In this document: positions 1 to 13,300 of the stretch, one piece after another
Position numbering within the stretch: the first letter of the stretch is position 1
How the letters are laid out: every line of letters begins with the position of its first letter
DNA from: Apostichopus japonicus
Lineage: Eukaryota; Echinodermata; Holothuroidea; Aspidochirotida; Stichopodidae
Assembly: GCF_037975245.1 (NCBI RefSeq)
Contig: NC_092574.1
Location: forward strand, 22,447,713 to 22,511,712
Direction: 5' to 3'
DNA length: 64,000 nt
Made by a program: the position numbers and the translations under genes
The notes under the pieces: generated by a model
Told to the model about the DNA's origin: nothing
The model's input: only the letters and a program-made list of their open reading frames with translations
Database searches by the model: none

Positions 1-115
1 TTCAGTTAATCTTGGTTTACGATCAAAAGTATAAAAGAGCAGCACTGTCTTAATTAAAAATTATTTGCTAGGATATTGAAAACAATGATTTTTTCTTTTT
101 TTTCTTTCTTTATAG

Positions 116-189
116 GCTCATCAAGCTAAATCTCAAAGATCAATATTTACAACGGGCTCGGGAAAAGTTGTTCTTAGTGCAATAGCAAT
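116..189 (+). CDS. SLC30A9: SLC30A9 exon (visible exon 1)
   Basis: Acceptor TTTATAG before 116, donor GTAAGT at 190. Reads AHQAKSQRSIFTTGSGK and enters TM1; ends two bases into a codon completed by the next exon. Confidence 0.88.
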
Positions 190-3100
190 GTAAGTATGAA
201 ATCTTTAGCTTTTTTTTTATAAAAATTCATCAGATAGTACCAAAATGAAAGCAAGATGTTTTTTGCATGAATAAAAATACTTTTTTCTTCAATAATCACC
301 ACACAGCCAACAGATTTTACTTTTACTTTCACCGTTTCTTTAAGAGTAATATAGATTATAGCTTTTGTAATAGTTTTATCTAATTCATTCCTCTTGAATC
401 CAAATAAAGTCTAAACACGGGTTGCAAGGACCCAGACACAGGTCTGATATTGTTTGTGAGTGGTCCGTTTGGTTTAGATTTTGATTGTTAGTGATGGAGG
501 GGGTTGGCGGGAATTAGATCGTTAGAGGGGGAAGAAAGAGGGGGCAGGCATCAGACCAACGTTAACTTTTGTTGAGACTGCCTTAGTGAACATCATTGCT
601 GTTAAATTGATTGGGGAGCAATAGTGGCCCTCCCTGGAGCATAAGAGGGACCTTGAAGTGTTAATGCAAAGCCAGTTGTAATATGCTATCATAACAGACT
701 TACACCTACCTACAAAATTCTTCTGATTCGAATTGGAGATAACTTCTGGAAATGATGAAAGCCCGAAGTTGTAGGGGCTTCGTCCTCTTGAACCCCACAG
801 AGACACTAGGGTGGTCCCCTTGAACCCACATCACATTCAAGTAGCACTTCCATAGCCAGTTTGCACTACCCTCATTCTGTACGAAATCGCCACGAATGTT
901 TATCTCATTTATCTGGTCCACCGCCCCCCTCCCCCCACCCACTTCCGAATGCCTGGCGATATCAATGAATGGTTATTCTTTATACACTTGGGTGGTATCA
1001 TAGCAACTGAAAGGTTATTCTGTTAATACCTGGGTAACATAGCAACTGCATGGTTAGTCTTTATACAATTTGGTATCATAGAAACTGGTTAGTATTAAAC
1101 CATTTACAAACTTACACCTCTTCACCTCTTTCATTATAACTGTAAGACAAGTGATGCAAAAGCTTTTCGATAATAAAGCTTTTGGTTTCCGACCTCCGGA
1201 AAAGTTTAATACATATCAAGGAGTAAGCATCTCAGAATGAATGGATGTGCAAATATTAATACTATAAATGATGCAATTTGTATTCTTAGAAAAACTGATA
1301 TTGTTTCCATTTACACAAATCTATTCAAATAATTTTTTTAAAAATGGAAACTTTGAATGAGATGGTTCTTTACCAAACGATTGATTCTTTTAAGAAACCC
1401 AAAGAGTCAATACTAAACAAATGCCAAATCCATTTAGCATCCAGACTTCTGCTAAACAATGGGAATTTCATTTCATCTTGAATGAAACATTTGAACGGCA
1501 ATTATTTCTCAAATAGTTTGACTTTAGACTCACATTGTGTTTTAAATCTATAACTGATTCTAGCAACACAGCCAACCTGATTTTTAAGAGTGTTGCTTGG
1601 CTCTACTCTGGATCTGCCAGTATGTTTTCCGAGGCTGTACATTCTGCGGCCGACGTCTGCAATCAGGTGATCCTGGCCTTTGGGATCCAGCAGAGTATCA
1701 GAAGACCATCAAAGGTCCATCCGTGAGTTTTCTCTCTTTTTTGACTTTGTTACATGAGCAGATAGAAAACAGGAAAGAAATGACCAGAAATTGTTTAAAC
1801 AAACTACTCAGAAAATCCTCAAAAAGAGAACTTGGCAGTAATGGTATTGAAAAGAACAGCAAAGCTGAGGAAAGTTGCGTGTGGTTCTCTACCACGCTGT
1901 ATACAAGGTACTCTGGGCTCTGGCTTTAGTCTAGTTCCAGCTGCACAACAGCTTTATGATTGTGAGAACCACCAACTGGATCGTTCAGATGGTTTAGCAC
2001 AGGATGTTGTCTGGAGGGCACTGATTTTCATGTTGTGCTAACAAAATTATTCTGCTATATCAAAAGTTGTTTTGATTTTATACATCACAGAAGACCTGTG
2101 ACGGCCACAGAAGGGCCAGTTTCCAAATTTTCCCTGACTGCCTTTGTAGGGGCATGAACCGTAATGAACAGGCTGTAGACTATGAAATGCCAAAACCGAC
2201 TAAAATGCAGAAAAAATGATGTAAACCTAAGTCGTCATATGAATACAAAGTTAAAGCCACATAATGACCAAAAACAATTTAAGTCCTTATGGGGCACTAA
2301 TAGCACCTCCACATAATGACCAAGAACATTTTATTTAATTTGACAGATGAAAAGTGTTTGAATGAGAGGTGTGGCTGTGGGATTATTGAAAACAGCTCCC
2401 TTGTGAGAGGGGGTGTGTCTGGGATTCTATGCCCAGAAATTTTTTGGTTTAGATGTCAAATGGTGAATTCCAAGGCATATTTAGACCATAAAGTAAGTCT
2501 TGAATTAGGTCAAGATGCAAGGTTGTGCTCATAAATACTTTTGAAGTTTGAACAAATCCCCCTGACTGCGGATGGAGGTCCCCACCATGGCCGGCCCGGT
2601 TCCCCCTCTGGGCCCACCTCTGGGCACACAACTGTAGAAGACATCAAGTAACACTGTGTTGTCAAGTGTGTCTCTGTCAGAGTTATTTAAGTCTTAAAAT
2701 AACCATATGATTGATTTGAAAACACAGATGCTTTTATTTTGATACAAATATTAATATTAATTACTTTAATTAGTTTAATATTGTTTTGCAGATTAGTGCC
2801 AGTAGATGAGTTTAATGAGTAAAATGTTCATGTCAATGTTATATGTACATTGAGGAATCCCAGACAGTAGATTACAGTAAAAGAGAGCCCTTAATTAATT
2901 AATTAATTAATTGCATCATCTTTCCAACTAGGTATGGGTTTGCTAGCGTCCAGTACGTATCCTCATTGATATCAGGTGTGGCCATCTTCTGTGTCGGTGC
3001 AGGCTTGTCATACTACCACGGTATAATGGGCCTCATCAATCCAGAACCAATCGGGTCCCTCTTCTGGTCATACTGTATCCTTGGAGGATCCGTGCTCTCT

Positions 3101-6100
3101 GAGGGAGGTGAGTATGGTATCTCTTTGTATTAGATTATAAAGGAGTGGAAATTCTTTACGGTACTATGAGTATATTATCCTTGCTCACTGAGGGAGGTGA
3201 GTATGGTATCTCTTTGTATTACATTATAAAGGAGTGGAAATTCTTTACAGTAGTATGAGTATGGTATCCTTGCTCACTGAGGGAGGTAAGGATTGTATCT
3301 GTTTGTTTTACATTATAAAGTAGTGGAAATTCTTTACAGTAGTATGAGTATGGTATCCTTGCTCACTGAGGGAGGTAAGGATTGTATCTGTTTGTTTTAC
3401 ATGATAAAGGAGTGGAAATTCTTTACAGTAGTATGAGTGTGGTATCCTTGCTCACTGAGGGAGGTAAGGATTGTATCTGTTTGTTTTACATTATAAAGGA
3501 GTGGAAATTCTTTACAGTAGTATGAGTATAGTATCCTTGCTCACTGAGGGAGGTAAGGATTGTATCTCTTTGTATTACATTATAAAGGAGTGGAAATTCT
3601 TTACAGTAGTATGAGTATAGTATCCTTGCTCACTGAGGGAGGTAAGGATTGTATCTCTTTGTATTACATTATAAAGGAGTGGAAATTCTTTACAGTAGTA
3701 TGAGTATAATATCCTTGCTCACTGAGGGAGGTAAGGATTGTATCTGTTTATATTATATTATAAAGGAGTGGAAATTCTTTACAGTAGTATGAGTATAATA
3801 TCCTTGCTCACTGAGGGAGGTAAGGATTGTATCTGTTTATATTATATTATAAAGGAGTGGAAATTCTTTACAGTAGTATGAGTATAATATCCTTGCTCAC
3901 TGAGGGAGGTAAGGATTGTATCTGTTTATATTATATTATAAAGGAGTGGAAATTCTTTACAGTAGTATGAGTATAGTATCCTTGCTCACTGAGGGAGGTA
4001 AGGATTGTATCTGTTTATATTATATTATAAAGGAGTGGAAATTCTTTACAGTAGTATGAGTATAATATCCTTGCTCACTGAGGGAGGTAAGGATTGTATC
4101 TGTTTATATTATATTATAAAGGAGTGGAAATTCTTTACAGTAGTATGAGTATAATATCCTTGCTCACTGAGGGAGGTAAGGATTGTATCTGTTTATATTA
4201 TATTATAAAGGAGTGGAAATTCTTTACAGTAGTATGAGTATAATATCCTTGCTCACTGAGGGAGGTAAGGATTGTATCTGTTTATATTATATTATAAAGG
4301 AGTGGAAATTCTTTACAGTAGTATGAGTATAATATCCTTGCTCTCTGCGGGAGGTGAGTATTGTATCTGTTTGTATTATATTATAAACAAATGGAAATTC
4401 TTTACAGTAGTATGAGTATAGTATCCTTGCTCTCTTCCCCCACCCCCCCCCCCCCCTCATTTTTGGGAAGATGATTCATTTCATTGAAGTTGGACAAAAT
4501 CCAACTCAATTCCTGTTTACTTTGTAATCTAACAACGTTTGAAAGACCGTTGCTATCGACATTTTGCTCAACTTGGAGTAGCTACAGATGGCGATATCAC
4601 TGCCCAGAAAGTATTTCCACTATGTTTTACTACAAGTTTGCAGGAACTGCCATCTTTTAAACCTGTGTGAATCTACCTAGATTCCCACGTCAGATAGAAG
4701 ATGAGGACGTGAGTGGGGGAGTCCAGACATATGATGACCCTATTGCATACCTTTAAGAGTGAAAGAAAAGAGATTTTACATATTCATTGTTTCTGGTTAT
4801 AAGAACAAAATGAACAGCTTCATGGGTGTAGCGTCTTTGTCTTGTAAAGATTTCACAAAAGTTTACTTTTGGAGTAATTTATGAATGCAGTACACAAGTG
4901 GACATTATTATTGCAATTCTAGGAACTGCTTACTAATGTACCTACCTGATATAACTAAAGCATAATCCAATGTTTCACCAACAGCCACTCTTGTCATAGC
5001 CATCAATGCCATACGAGGCGGAGCACGGAAACAAGGCATGCAGTTTTGGGAGTACGGTAAGAGTACAACTGATCATGTGCCTTCTTCGTGAACGCAATAA
5101 CTTCCTGTGTATGTTGTTTTCCTTCTGTACTCTATACTATCTTCTCTCAGTCAGTGAGCTGAGCAGAGCTGGCTGTGTGTGCATGCTATATTCCTTTTGT
5201 ATGCTTATTGGTTATAGTCTCAGTGAGCGTAGCTGGCTGTGTGTGCATGCTATATCCCTCTTGTATGCTTATTGGTTATGGTCTCAGTGAGCAGAGTTGG
5301 CTGTGTGTGTATGTTATATCCCTCTTGTTAGCTTATTGGTTATAGTCTCAGTGAGCAGAGCTGGCTGTGTGTGCATGCTATATCCCTCTTGTATGCTTAT
5401 TGGTTATGGTCTCAGTGAGCAGAGCTGGCTGTGTGTGCATACTATATCCCTCGTGTTTGCTTATTGGTTATAGTCTCAGTGAGCAGAGCTGGCTGGGTGT
5501 GCATACAATATCCCTCTTGTATGCTTATTGGTTATAATCCCAGTGAGCAGAGCTGGCTGTGTGTGTATGCTATATCCCTCTTGTATGCTTATTGGTTATA
5601 GTCTCAGTGAGCAGAGCTCGCTGTGTGTGTATGCTATATCCCTCTTGTATGCTTATTGGTTATAGTCTCAGTGAGCGGAGCATACAATATATCCCTGTGT
5701 GTGCATACAATATCCCTCTTGTATGCTTATTGGTTATGGTCTCAGTGAGCAGAGCTGGCTGTGTGTGCATACTATATCCCTCTTGTATGCTTATTGGTTA
5801 TAGTCTCAGTGAGCAGAGCTAGCTGTGTGTGCATGTTATATCCCTCTTGTAAGCTTATTGGTTATAGTCTCAGTGAGCGGAGCTGGCTGTTTGCATGTTA
5901 TATCCCTCTTGTTAGCTTATTGGCTATAGTCTCAGTGAGCAGATCTGGCTGTGTGTGTATGCTATATCCCTCTTGTAAGCTTATTGGTTATAGTCTCAGT
6001 GAGCAGAGCTCGCTGTGTGTATATGCTATATCCCTTTTGTTTGCTTATTGGTTATAGTCTCAGTGAGCAGATCTGGCTGTGTGTGCATATTATATTCCTC

Positions 6101-9100
6101 ATGTATGCTTATTGGTTATAGTCTCAGTGAGCAGAGCTTGCTGTGTGTATATGCTATATCCCTTTTGTTTGCTTATTGGTTATAGTCTCAGTGAGTGGAG
6201 CTGGCTGTTTGCATGTTATATCCCTCTTGTTAGCTTATTGGTTATAGTCTCAGTGAGCAGATCTGGCTGTGTGTGTATGCTATATCCCTCTTGTAAGCTT
6301 ATTGGTTATAGTCTCAGTGAGCAGAGCTGGCTGTGTGTGCATGTTATATTCCTCTTGTATGCTTATTGGTTATAATCTCAGTGAGCAGAGCTGGCTGTGT
6401 GTGCATGCTATATCCCTTTTGTATGCTTATTGGTTATAGTCTCAGTGAGCAGAGCTGGCTGTGTGTGTATGCTATATCCCTCTTGTAAGCTTATTGGTTA
6501 TAGTCTCAGTGAGCAGAGCTGGCTGTGTGTGCATGTTATATTCCTCTTGTATGCTTATTGGTTATAATCCCAGTGAGCAGAGCTGGCTGTGTGTGCATGC
6601 TATATCCCTTTTGTATGCTTATTGGTTATAGTCTCAGTGAGCAGAGCTGGCTGTGTGTGCATGCTATATCCCTTTTGTATGCTTATTGGCTATAGTCTCA
6701 GTGAGCAGATTTGGCTGTGTGTGCATGCTATATCCCTTTTGTATGCTTATTGGTTATGGTCTCAGTGAGCAGAGCTGGCTGTGTGTGCATGCTATATCCC
6801 TTTTGTATGCTTATTGGCTATAGTCTCAGTGAGCAGAGCTGGCTGTGTGTCCATGCTATATCCCTCTTGTATGCTTATTGGTTATGGTCTTAGTGAGCAG
6901 AGCTGGCTGTGTGTGTTTGCTATATCCCTCTTGTATGCTTATTGGTTATAGTCTCAGTGAGCAGAGCTCGCTGTGTGTATGCTATATCCCTCTTGTATGC
7001 TGATTGGTTATGGTCTCAGTGAGCGGAGCTGGCTGTGTGTGCATGTTATATCCCTCTTGTAAGCTTATTGGTTATAGTCTCAGTGAGCGGAGCTGGCTGT
7101 TTGCATGTTATATCCCTCTTGTAAGCTTATTGGTTATAGTCTCAGTGAGCAGAGCTGGCTCTGTGTGTATGTTATATCCCTTTTGTAAGCTTATTGGTTA
7201 TAGTCTCAGTGAGCAGAGCTGGCTGTGTGTGCATGCTATATCCCTCTTGTATGCTTATTGGTTATGGTCTTAGTGAGCAGAGCTGGCTGTGTGTGCATGC
7301 TATATCCCTTTTGTATGCTTATTGGTTATAGTCTCAGTGAGCAGAGCTGGCTGTGTGCATGCTATATCCCTGTTATATGCTTATTGGTTGTAGTATTAGT
7401 GAGCAGAGCTGGCTGTGTCTGCATGTTATATCCCTTTTGTATGCTTATTGGTTATGGTCCCAGTGAGAAGAGCTGGCTGTGTGTGCATGATATATCCCTC
7501 TTGTATGCTTATTGGATATAGTTTCAATGAGCGGAGCTGGATGTGTGTGCATGTTATATCCCTCTTGTATGCTTATTGGTTGTAGTATCAGTGAGCAGAG
7601 CTGGCTGTGTATGCATGCTATATCCCTCTTGTATGCTTATTGGTTGTGGTCTCAGTGAGCAGAGCTGGCTGTGTGTGCATGCTATGTCCCTCTTGTATGC
7701 TTATTGGTTGTAGTCTCAGTGAGCAGAGCTGGCTGTGTGTGCATGGTATATCCCTCTTGTATGCTTATTGGTTGTAATCTCAGTGAGCAGAGCTCGTTGT
7801 GTGTGCATGCTATGTCCCTCTTGTGTTGTATATTTTGTTACATTCTTGAAAAAAATAATAATAATGAAACTTGAAAGAAGCCATTTCCAGGCTTGGCAAG
7901 GTCTTAAAACTTTTTTTTAAGAGACTTCAGACTGGTGGAAGGCCGACTACTAAAATATATGAATCCCTCATTCCTCTGTCATTGAAACTTCAAACTCATT
8001 TGAAAGATATTAATTAGCAGTGTGGTTCAGCATCCACTATGAAACTTATTCTATTGAATACTCATGTCAAGAACTTTAATTTTTTTTTTGGAGAATGTTG
8101 ATACTATACTTTTGGTGAAAGGCCAATTTGGGGTCCAGAAAAGTCAAGATGAGTGACAAAGACACACACACCTAATATCTCAGCCCTGTTGTTTCACTTG
8201 TTGACCAATTTCACAGTTTGGAGGAGTAGAGATCCCAGTGTCAACGTGGTCTTCATGGAAGACTTAGCTGCCGTTCTGGGTGTCACTGCCGCTGCCTGTT
8301 GTATGGGGTTGACATCTTTAACAGGAAATCCACTTTATGACTCTATGGGTTCCATTGCAGTCGGTACTATATTAGGTAAGGTTAGGCTTGCTTTCTTGTA
8401 TCAGATTGTTAATTTGAACTTTACAGAAGTAGACAAAATGTAGTCAAGAGGTCGATGGGTATGGATCTGTAAAAGCATCATATCTACTTAAAGGAGAAAT
8501 AAACTCTGGGTTTTTGGAGCGTACATGCGGTAGGGGATATATTTCTGATACCATTTATGAAATTACTAAGCAAAATATAGTTTCCCTGAATTTTACGCGA
8601 ATTTTCCAATTATTTTTTTTTACCCATTTGAACAACGGCCATTTTGTTAAAATGAGTATTGAGGGCGCTTCAAAAGTGACGTACACCAGCCACATCGTAA
8701 CTTCAAAACAATGAAGCTTTGCATACGAGTTATAGTCTATTCGCACTATGTTCGAGCATCTTGCTTCACTTATTTCACCGGTTAAAATGCCCGAATGCCA
8801 AGCCTTTGGTTGTGTTAACCGAAGAGGGGAAGAGGGAGCAGAAAAAGGTAAAAGATATTTCGTTATTCCAGATGGAATAAAATATCCGGAAAAGAGTGAA
8901 CTTTCACTGAGGTGTACAGTACCTGTTCGTTATGTTCTTAGCAGCCGTAGGAAAAGGATTCTTCTTCTTGTACCTCAAGAAATTTACAAAACAGAGTTCT
9001 AAATGAACTGGCTGCAAAAATATCTGGGAGAATTCAGGTCTGTTGGTCAGACATTCTCCTGCGTTCAACAAAGCTTTTTCCGCGAACAATCCATAGCAGC

Positions 9101-10257
9101 ATATCCTCCCCTTGTCGCTTTCCAATGGCGAACAGAGTGCACACAGACACCATTCTTCGCAGTGGCTCGCGTAACCGGTATTCGTATCAGCAACGGAATT
9201 CGACCCAACATCACCAACAGTCGCGGACTGATTCTTTGCACAAACTCCTCCTCTCGATGTCTCAGTTCTCCCTCTGAATATTCTGGTTCGAAAAGATACG
9301 ATTCCAATCCAAAGGCTTCCATTTTCTTGTTTGAAGATATTTGCTCGGCAGTAAATTGGAGTGCAATGATGGACGTAAGTAACGCTATCGCTAGGACTGA
9401 GTACGGTTTGCGTGTTGAAAGCAATCTAATTTAAACACGTTAAAAATCAATTCCTTGAAAAGATCCCAAAATTTATATTTCTACTGATACTCGTTACAAT
9501 AACAAATTTTACACACTTTTTAAGCATTTTTACAGATCAATAAAGACAACAAATATTTTTTGATCGATATTTTATTCATTACTATTGTTGAAAGTACAAT
9601 TCTAATTACTTTAGAGATTGGCAACGATTTTGTCTTGAAATACGCGATGCGGCTAGCTTTCGTCACGGTACATCCGGGTACTGGCTCAATTCAAACAAAA
9701 TGGCGCGACACATAAACTACATTCAAATCGTTTTTTCACCTCAAAGAAGGGATTTTTATGCTTTTCTTTTGCTTTTATTGGAAAGACCATCTGTCAAAAT
9801 GTAAGAATGGATGCAAAAAAAACTAGGGTTTATTTCTCCTTTAATCTTTCTGTGTAGTTTCAACATTGTTTTTTTTTCCCCCGCTGATTTGCGGCAGGCT
9901 CAGCCAGTTCTCTCAAAACCTACAAACCCGTATACATGTGTTATATGAATTGTATTTACGTAGGCTCACAAAAGGTGAGGTTAACGTAACATTTGGAAGA
10001 CATGGCTGTTCCAGTTTTATTGAAATACCTTCCAGTCAAGAGATTGTTAATTGATAAATATCTGGATGGAAATTGTCAGATGGGAGCGCGGGGTTTTAGT
10101 AGTGGCAGTACGGTGGACGGTTCATAAAATCAAGTTTGCTATAATAATAAATAAGTAATATTTATATAGCGCATAATCAGCAACGCTGCTCAAAGCGCTT
10201 AGCAAATGTAAAACCTAAAAAAAACAGTAACAAACACCCGTACTAAACGATAATAAA

Positions 10258-10311
<54 letters not shown>

Positions 10312-13300
10312 AAATTACGAAAACCTGAACGCATAAAGTCCAAAACAAATTCAGAAGTATGTTAATAGTAAAATTAAAATAAATAAATAAAAGAATTATC
10401 CGACATCCGTCTCTTCCGGTAACTGAACATTCCATGATTATCTCCCAGCAGGTATTAAACTTCTATTGTATCCTAAGATGATAGCCTAATAGTACAACAT
10501 ATGTAATATGATCTTGTTGAGTGTCGTTACCATTTTCTGGCAGTGTTACCAAAGCTATTATGTACTACTCAAGTTAAGATACCCATGTAGGTAATATCAC
10601 AACAGGAAAGTTCACAAGGGTACTTAATACGATCTTCTGGTGGCTAAAGTCGATATTCAAGCAAAATTGCCGAAAATTTATTGCATTTTGCATAGCAAAG
10701 GATGTGAATTTTTTCACATTTTGTACTGTTTTGTCAATGCATCTGGCATTACCAGAAAAGATGATGTCATCAGACCACTTCAGCTGAAAATGTCTTTGGT
10801 TTTTCTTTATACAACCTGTCAATCATTTAATTAACAAACAAAAAGTATGTTTCTACAAGAGAAAAAGATACATTTTGATTAAATTATAATCACATAGAAC
10901 TTAGATAGCAAAGCAAATGTTTTAGGTTTCAAGGATAAATAGAAAAAAATTATAATAGCCTAAGTAAAGCTTTTGAAGAGCATTTGCCCAGATGACATCA
11001 CAAAGCCCCTTTTGCGATCCAACTTCCTGGAGTAGTCGAAGGATTAGCCATACAAACTAGGTCACATTCAATCAAACATATCTCAAGTGAGGGACAAGGT
11101 ATTGAGATCTGGGCTTTTCAACTAGCACTGTGGAATATTTTTCTCTTCAATATTAATTTGACTCTGATTGTCACCAAAAAATCCTGTTAAGATTCTGAAC
11201 ATTTCCTCCCAGAGGAACTTTTTATCTGATAAGATTAAAACTTAAATTGCAAATCAGAAATGGAATGTTGTTTACTTTTAGTTTTTATTTGAAATCAAAG
11301 TTGGACTAGTCAAGGTATTGAGCTGCACAGCTATGGAATTTTTAGCCTTGAATCATCTTGAAAATGGACATATGAAAGGGGAAGAAATGTTTTGATAAGT
11401 GTTTCGATTTATTATTGTAGTATTGCCTCACATGTTGGCATGCTATGAATTGCTAGAAGTTGCAAAAATATCTATCTATTTTGGGGTAGTTTTTAAGTCT
11501 CCAAAGTATGACCAAACAATTTGAAGGTTGAAGTGATTTATAATTTTCATGGTTTGAAAAAGGCAAAAAAGAGGAAGGAAAAAAAGCATGTCAAGCAGAC
11601 TACTTGTGTTCTTTTTGCTTGCAAGATAGAATAGCTTTAATGATGATGTCCTGTTAATTGTCTAATACAATTATGAATTTGCTCATTGAAATATATCACT
11701 CATTTTGTAGCATCCGTCTCTGGTTTCCTGATCTACACCAACACCGATGCTCTGGTCGGCAGATCCATTCCCGAGTACGACCTTGCAAAGATCAGAGAGG
11801 TCTTAGAGAATGATGTCATGGTTCGGTGAGTTTACGAGAGGTCATACAACTTTTACGTCAAATTGAAAACGCCGGTTACCTTTTCTTTCTTTTCTTGTAA
11901 ACAGTTCTATTACAAATGTTTGTCAGCTTTAGTTATCTTTGAAAATGATAATTACTTTGCAGTCCATGAGAAAATAATTGCTTCAAAATGGATCCACTAC
12001 ACTTGGGTATGGTGTCATTTTCGAATTTGGTCCTTTTTCTTTATTGGAGCTGAGGTTTTTACAACATTAATATGTACAACTCTCTTTGAAACACATTTCA
12101 GAGGAATCTACGATGTCAAAGCCACAGATATGGGCGTGAATCAAATCCGGTTTAAATCAGAAATTGACTTCGATGGTGCAGAAGTTACAAGGTCTTACTT
12201 GGACAGAATAGACATTGAAGCTTTGTTGAAGGTAAAATTAGTATTTGTTTTTTTTCTTTGTACTATTTTTACAAAGTTGAAACTGAGCATGTGGGTCACA
12301 GATAGTTTTAGGATCACACATAATTTAAATTAAGAAATAATTTGGATCATGGTGAAGTTGAATTGGTTTAATTCAGAAACGTGATGGCGCATATTTCGGG
12401 GGAGAGTTGGCTCATAGGAGGCAGTCCTGGAGGGAGTGAAAATAAAAAATAAGGCTTCAGGTTGAAGCAGATATTAGGGATCGGAGGGGGGGAGGGGGCT
12501 GTCTTTTTCGGACACTGGTGTTTGGGGTCGGGAACTTTTGTGACACTGCGATCAGTCTCTGTAAATGTGTCTTTATAGCATTTTGCATGGGTGAGGGAGA
12601 GGGAAGGAACTTCTGCTTTGGTTTTGGGATCAGTGTTAGTTGGTTTTGTTTTTTCCCAGTGTTGCTTGGCTGTGTTATTTGAGTTCCTGCTTGGGCAGGT
12701 CAGATTAAAAAACGCAGCATTTGTGAAAGTAGATCTTAACAAAAATGAATGGCAAATCATGGGGAAATTCTTGGATGTTTTTCTTTACCAGGAAGTAAAA
12801 TCATTGGGGACCCTGGAAGAGTTTGAGGCATTCATGTTACTACACGGCGAGAGAATCATAGATGCTCTGGGTGCAGAGGTAGACAGAATCGAGAAAGAAA
12901 TAAAGGTAAATAGATTTATTCATTGCATTATTTTGTTTTATATTTATTCACCTTTCTTGTACCTGTAAGGATTTCCACCTTTATAGAGAGTATTTTTTTC
13001 ATCTTTTAAAGGGATATTCTGGTGGTGAAATTTCTCCAAAATATTTGCATGTTGGTGAAATTCTACATTCTAAATAAAGAGACTATTGACAGCTCTTGAA
13101 TATGTACCGAGATGACATCACAAACCAAGGCTACATAGAATCAACCATATCTCAAGTTACTGACAATATATTGAGATGGGTTTGCCATACTTTATTCTTA
13201 AAGATACGTGTTTACATTATCTACCACCGGAGTATCCCTTTAAGATAGGATCATAAATGGCAGAGTGACACACAAAATGTAAAATATAAACCTTTCAACT

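Larger units (their letters stand above)
8488..9844. mobile_element. TTAA-flanked DNA transposon remnant, Kolobok-like
   Basis: Ends are inverted repeats: TTAAAGGAGAAATAAAC at 8488-8504 and its complement at 9828-9844, 17 identical bases extending to about 28 with three mismatches. TTAA at both edges fits a TTAA target duplication. Inside are a THAP-like ORF on plus and an opposing ORF on minus with a P2X7-tail-like cysteine pattern. TTAA target plus THAP domain is the combination known for the Kolobok superfamily; piggyBac also uses TTAA. At 1.36 kb no complete transposase fits. Confidence 0.72.
9845..11710 (+). other. SLC30A9 intron with microsatellite and repeat tails
   Basis: Holds a (TA)21 run at 10263-10304, a GCGCTATATAAATATT-type LINE/SINE tail on minus (about 10138-10203), and a diverged relative of the 13.0-kb MITE interior around 10985-11125. 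No coding exon seen. Confidence 0.6.

Noticed and set aside
3088-4436. CRISPR-like regular array
   Set aside because: Whole 89-bp units repeat with no unique spacers, in a eukaryotic intron; it is a minisatellite.
5006-7920. Series of 60-98 codon plus-strand ORFs rich in Cys, Leu, Tyr
   Set aside because: They are translations of the 64-bp minisatellite. The frame cycles every unit and no domain or start context supports coding.
10199-10435. Minus ORF with a long Ile-Tyr run
   Set aside because: Translation of the (TA)n microsatellite.
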